Origin: an uncultured Clostridium sp.
GTDB lineage: Bacteria > Bacillota_A > Clostridia > Lachnospirales > Lachnospiraceae
Assembly: GCA_945836785.1 (NCBI GenBank)
Contig: CAMAMD010000048.1
Span: 1 to 9,122, forward strand
Reading direction: 5' to 3'
DNA: 9,122 nt
Shown here: positions 5,142 through 9,122 of the stretch, in pieces
Layout of the letters: every line of letters starts with the position of its first letter
Numbering within the stretch: position 1 is the stretch's first letter
Notes under the pieces: model-generated
What the model saw: only the letters and a program-made list of their open reading frames with translations
Databases searched by the model: none
Told to the model about the DNA's origin: nothing
Made by a program: the position numbers and the translations under genes

Positions 5142-8100
5142 ATGAGCAAGGTTAGAAGAATCTACGTAGAGAAGAAGAACGATTATGCTGTCAAGGCAAA
5201 AGAGCTAAAACAGCAGTTCAGAGACTATCTTGGGATTAAGGCAGAAAACGTGAGAGTGTTGGTTCGTTACGACATGGAGGGTGTGTCTGATGATACCTAT
5301 GCGAAGGCGAAGGTAACTGTATTTTCGGAACCGCCGATTGATAAGGTGTATGAGGAAACATTTCCGATTGCTGACAATGAGGTTTGCTTTTCGCAGGAAT
5401 ATCTTCCGGGACAGTTTGATCAGAGAGCAGATTCTGCTGAGCAGTGTGTTAAATTGCTGAACGAGGAGGAAACACCGCTTATTAAATCTGCGACCACCTA
5501 TGTAATTGCAGGTCAGATTACGGATGCGCAGCTTGAGGCAATTAAGGAGTATGTGGTAAATCCGGTTGATTCGAGAATTACGGATGAGACAAAGCCGGAA
5601 ACGCTTGTTTCGGTGTATGATGAGCCTGCTGACGTTATTATATTTGATGGATTTCAGGATATGCCGGAGGATAAGTTTAAAGAATTATATGATTCTCTCG
5701 GCCTTGCTATGACATTTAAGGATTTTCTGCATATCCAGAATTATTTTAAGAATGAAGAAAAACGTGATCCTTCCATGACAGAAATCCGTGTATTGGATAC
5801 ATATTGGTCAGATCACTGTAGACATACTACATTTTCGACTGAATTGACGGATGTAACTTTCGACGAAGGGTATTATAACAATGTATTAAGTGGTACCTAT
5901 GATAGATATGTTGATGCAGCAAAGGAAATGTATAAGGGCAGGGATGATAAGTTCGTCTGTTTGATGGATATCGCACTAATGGCTATGAAAGAGCTTCGGA
6001 AAGCAGGAAAGCTTGAGGATATGGAAGTATCAGATGAGATTAATGCCTGCTCTATCGTAGTGCCTGTTAAAATTGACGGTGTAGAAGAAGAGTGGCTGGT
6101 AAGCTTTAAGAACGAGACGCACAACCATCCGACGGAGATTGAGCCATTTGGTGGTGCTGCAACCTGTCTGGGCGGTGCAATCAGAGATCCGCTGTCAGGC
6201 CGTTCTTATGTGTATCAGGCGATGCGTGTAACCGGAGCAGCAGACCCTACAGTGTCATTAAAAGATACGTTGAAGGGAAAACTTCCGCAGCGGAAAATCG
6301 TAAAGGTTGCCGCACAGGGATACAGCTCATACGGAAATCAGATTGGTCTTGCGACAGGCCATGTCAATGAGATTTACCATCCTGATTATGTGGCAAAGCG
6401 TATGGAAATTGGTGCAGTTATGGGAGCTGCGCCAAGAAGATGTGTAAAGAGAATGACTTCTGATCCGGGTGATATCATTATCTTGTTAGGTGGACGCACC
6501 GGAAGAGACGGCTGTGGTGGTGCAACAGGTTCCTCAAAAGCACATACCGAGAGCTCAATCGAGACCTGTGGAGCAGAGGTTCAGAAAGGTAATGCTCCGA
6601 CAGAGCGAAAGATACAGCGATTATTCAGAAGAGAAGAGGTTGCTTCTCTTATTAAAAAGTGTAATGATTTCGGTGCGGGCGGTGTGTCCGTTGCAATCGG
6701 AGAGCTGGCAGACGGACTTCGGGTTGATTTGGATAAGGTACCGAAAAAGTATGCAGGTCTGGATGGAACAGAGCTTGCCATTTCGGAATCTCAGGAACGT
6801 ATGGCGATTGTAATTGATCCAAAAGATGTAGATAAAATGCTTGCGTATGCAGCTGAGGAAAACCTTGAAGCGGTTGCTGTTGCTGTGGTAACAGAGGAAC
6901 CGAGACTGGTGCTTTCCTGGAGAGGCAAAGAAATCGTCAATCTGTCAAGAGCATTCCTTGATACAAACGGTGCACATCAGGAAACGACAGTAAACGTATC
7001 TATGCCGGATGCGGAACATAAATATTTTGAGGAAAAGAGAGATACATCAGATATCAAGAGTTTGTGGCTTGATACGTTGTCAGATCTCAATGTGTGTTCA
7101 CAGAAAGGTCTTGTGGAAATGTTTGATTCCTCCATTGGTGCCGGAACCGTCACAATGCCGTATGGTGGAAAATATCAGATGACACCGACACAGACGATGA
7201 TTGCCAAGCTGCCGGTACTTCACGGTAAGACTGATACAGTCACAATGATGAGTTATGGATTTGATCCGTACCTGTCAAGCTGGAGCCCGTATCATGGCTC
7301 AATTTATGCGGTTTTGACTTCTGTAGCTAAAATAGCTGCATCCGGTGGAGATGTGAGCAAAATCAGGTTGACATTCCAGGAGTATTTCAAGAGGCTGGGA
7401 ACAGATCCTTACAGATGGGGACAGCCTTTGTCGGCACTCCTGGGTGCGTATGATGTACAGATGGGACTCGGGCTTCCGTCTATAGGCGGTAAGGATTCTA
7501 TGTCGGGAACTTTCAATGATATAGATGTTCCTCCTACACTGGTATCATTTGCTGTTGATGTATCAAGCTATCTGAATGTTGTGACACCGGAGTTAAAAAA
7601 GGCCGGTCACGTTATAGTGAAATTTGATATTGACAGGGATGCATATGACATTCCGGATTATCAGGATGCACTTGATAAATATGGTAAATTATATGAGGCT
7701 GTTCTGGCAGGAAAGATAGAGTCAGCATATGCTGTGGGATTTGGTGGTATCATTGAGGCTGTCAGCAAGATGGCATTCGGAAATAAGCTGGGTGTGGAGA
7801 TAGAAGAGGCATTGCCGGCAGATGCACTGGTATCGAGAGATTATGGTTCCATTATTCTGGAAATGAATGACGAGGATGTAAGCAGACTCGGTATTCCTTG
7901 CACCGTAATCGGTAAGGTTATTGCTGCACCGCAGTTTACTTACGGTGATGTGGTAATCGGTATGGAGGAAGCACTTACCGCATGGACCAGCAAACTGGAA
8001 AAAGTATTCCCGACTGAGTCAGGCGTTGAGCAGAATGATAAGATTAATGATGAACTTAAAATTGTAGATGGCAAGGTTCAGTCCGGTATATTTGATGCGG

Positions 8101-8930
8101 GCAGTATACTTGTCGCAAAGAATAAGGTCGCAAAGCCGAAGGTATTTATTCCGGTATTTCCGGGAACAAACTGTGAGTATGATTCCATGAAAGCCTTTGA
8201 GGCAGCAGGTGCCGAGGTAGAGACGATTGTATTTAAGAATCAGGATGCACAGGGTATCAGGGATTCTGTAGATGCATTTGCAAAGGCAATCAGCCAGAGC
8301 CAGATTATCATGTTCCCTGGTGGATTTTCAGCCGGTGATGAGCCGGACGGTTCCGGTAAGTTTATTGCGACAGCTTTCCGTAACGCAAAGATTTCCGAAG
8401 AAGTTATGAAGCTGTTGCATGAGAGAGATGGACTGGCACTTGGTATCTGTAACGGATTCCAGGCTCTTATCAAGCTTGGGCTTGTGCCATATGGAGACAT
8501 CAGACCGCAGACAGATGACTCACCTACATTGACGATCAACAGTATCGGACGTCATCAGTCGAAGATGGTTTATACAAAGGTTGTAACGAACAAGAGTCCT
8601 TGGCTGAAAAAAGCCGAGCTCGGCGGTGTATATTCCGTTCCTATCTCTCACGGAGAGGGAAGATTTGTTGCGAGTGATGCATGGATAGAGAAACTTTTTG
8701 CAAACGGACAGGTAGCAACGCAGTATGTTGATGCAGAGGGTAATCCGACTATGGATGAATACTACAATGTCAATGGTTCCTACTATGCGATAGAGGGTAT
8801 TACCAGTCCGGATGGACGTGTTCTCGGCAAGATGGCTCACTCTGAAAGAAAGGGAATTGCCGTTGCAGTCAACATATTCGGTGATCAGGACCAGAAGATA
8901 TTCGAGTCAGGTGTTGAATACTTCTTATAA
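5142..8930 (+). CDS. purL: Phosphoribosylformylglycinamidine synthase, large single-chain form with glutaminase domain
   Basis: PurL catalyses the fourth step of de novo purine synthesis in the cytoplasm, turning FGAR, ATP and glutamine into FGAM. The protein has 1262 residues, typical of the large single-chain form (E. coli PurL is about 1295) and unlike the split PurS-PurQ-PurL system of Bacillus. An N-terminal PurS-like domain (about 1-150) and a linker with DTYWSDHCRH (219-228) come first. Two AIRS-type synthetase halves follow, the first with KNETHNHPTEIEPFGGA from residue 323. The class I glutaminase domain starts near 1000 and contains FPGTNCEYD, FPGGFSAGDE and GICNGFQ with the nucleophile C1103. 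The triad is completed by H1233 and E1235 in MAHSERKG. All key motifs are intact and no frameshift is seen. It follows paralogue B by 54 bases with no clear own promoter, so it may be partly read through. A palindrome starts 14 bases after the stop. Confidence 0.98.
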   Translation: MSKVRRIYVEKKNDYAVKAKELKQQFRDYLGIKAENVRVLVRYDMEGVSDDTYAKAKVTVFSEPPIDKVYEETFPIADNEVCFSQEYLPGQFDQRADSAEQCVKLLNEEETPLIKSATTYVIAGQITDAQLEAIKEYVVNPVDSRITDETKPETLVSVYDEPADVIIFDGFQDMPEDKFKELYDSLGLAMTFKDFLHIQNYFKNEEKRDPSMTEIRVLDTYWSDHCRHTTFSTELTDVTFDEGYYNNVLSGTYDRYVDAAKEMYKGRDDKFVCLMDIALMAMKELRKAGKLEDMEVSDEINACSIVVPVKIDGVEEEWLVSFKNETHNHPTEIEPFGGAATCLGGAIRDPLSGRSYVYQAMRVTGAADPTVSLKDTLKGKLPQRKIVKVAAQGYSSYGNQIGLATGHVNEIYHPDYVAKRMEIGAVMGAAPRRCVKRMTSDPGDIIILLGGRTGRDGCGGATGSSKAHTESSIETCGAEVQKGNAPTERKIQRLFRREEVASLIKKCNDFGAGGVSVAIGELADGLRVDLDKVPKKYAGLDGTELAISESQERMAIVIDPKDVDKMLAYAAEENLEAVAVAVVTEEPRLVLSWRGKEIVNLSRAFLDTNGAHQETTVNVSMPDAEHKYFEEKRDTSDIKSLWLDTLSDLNVCSQKGLVEMFDSSIGAGTVTMPYGGKYQMTPTQTMIAKLPVLHGKTDTVTMMSYGFDPYLSSWSPYHGSIYAVLTSVAKIAASGGDVSKIRLTFQEYFKRLGTDPYRWGQPLSALLGAYDVQMGLGLPSIGGKDSMSGTFNDIDVPPTLVSFAVDVSSYLNVVTPELKKAGHVIVKFDIDRDAYDIPDYQDALDKYGKLYEAVLAGKIESAYAVGFGGIIEAVSKMAFGNKLGVEIEEALPADALVSRDYGSIILEMNDEDVSRLGIPCTVIGKVIAAPQFTYGDVVIGMEEALTAWTSKLEKVFPTESGVEQNDKINDELKIVDGKVQSGIFDAGSILVAKNKVAKPKVFIPVFPGTNCEYDSMKAFEAAGAEVETIVFKNQDAQGIRDSVDAFAKAISQSQIIMFPGGFSAGDEPDGSGKFIATAFRNAKISEEVMKLLHERDGLALGICNGFQALIKLGLVPYGDIRPQTDDSPTLTINSIGRHQSKMVYTKVVTNKSPWLKKAELGGVYSVPISHGEGRFVASDAWIEKLFANGQVATQYVDAEGNPTMDEYYNVNGSYYAIEGITSPDGRVLGKMAHSERKGIAVAVNIFGDQDQKIFESGVEYFL

Positions 8931-8943
8931 AATGAATTTTGAT

Positions 8944-9116
8944 AAAACGAAGCTTTTATATCTGCCGATATCACATATATAATTAAGGAAAACCTTTTGT
9001 GTACGTCGGTACTTAGCGAGGTATTGTCGAGCTTAGTACCGTTACGTACGCAACTGAGCACAAGCGTGTTTTCCGTATTATATATGTGATATCGGCAGAT
9101 ATGAAAGCTTCGTTTT
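8944..9116. repeat. Long near-perfect palindrome downstream of purL; MITE-like element or large terminator hairpin
   Basis: The left arm 8944-8993 and right arm 9068-9116 are inverted copies. The outer 13 bp (AAAACGAAGCTTT, 8944-8956) and the next 26 bp (8958-8983 against 9077-9102) are perfect. They are separated by a single T/G position (8957, 9103) that still pairs as U-G in RNA. A small internal loop follows, then GGAAAAC (8987-8993) against GTTTTCC (9068-9074). The 74-base centre also folds: TTGTG/CACAA, GTACGT/ACGTAC, GGTACT (9008-9013)/AGTACC (9035-9040) and AGC/GCT. The right arm runs into five T residues (9113-9117), so it could end transcription of purL, and the A-run on the left would serve the opposite strand. 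No open reading frame of note lies inside. The length and symmetry exceed an ordinary terminator and fit a miniature inverted-repeat element. Related bases continue to the window edge, so the true right end is not certain. Confidence 0.8.
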
Positions 9117-9122
9117 TGTCGA

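Noticed and set aside
6490..6813. 107-codon plus-strand frame inside purL.
   Set aside because: It is out of frame within an intact, motif-rich PurL; the translation has no recognisable domain.

Overview
The window looks like chromosomal DNA of a motile, low-to-moderate GC Firmicute, most likely a Lachnospiraceae-type Clostridia (Roseburia, Lachnospira or Butyrivibrio-like). The basis is strong AGGAGG-type ribosome sites, AT-rich sigma-A promoters, a large single-chain PurL with a fused glutaminase domain, and a stand-alone CheX/CheY-type pair. The genus is inference.

Layout. Positions 1-1649 (minus strand) hold most of a membrane-bound diguanylate cyclase: extracellular sensor, HAMP and intact GGDEF. 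It runs off the left edge and may continue into an EAL domain. Positions 1650-1801 are a compact divergent promoter region with two well-formed sigma-A promoters back to back. Rightward follow a CheX-like phosphatase carrying an N-terminal array of MshEN-like repeats (1802-2692) and a 120-residue CheY-like receiver (2718-3080). A 137-bp gap holds a two-part stem-loop. Next come two overlapping paralogues of the succinylglutamate desuccinylase/aspartoacylase family (3218-4159 and 4152-5087), then purL (5142-8930). A roughly 173-bp near-perfect palindrome at 8944-9116 closes the window.

How it may work together. The divergent cyclase makes c-di-GMP from GTP. The CheX-like protein has four repeats resembling the MshEN c-di-GMP-binding motif joined to a phosphatase domain with the E-x-x-N signature. 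The next gene encodes a plausible phosphorylated partner. The simplest reading is a local circuit in which c-di-GMP adjusts dephosphorylation of a CheY-like regulator. This is inference from domains and gene order. The two metallohydrolase-like paralogues have lost different canonical active-site residues, so they may act as a pair or serve a non-catalytic role. PurL is ordinary de novo purine synthesis and its link to the signalling genes is probably only positional.
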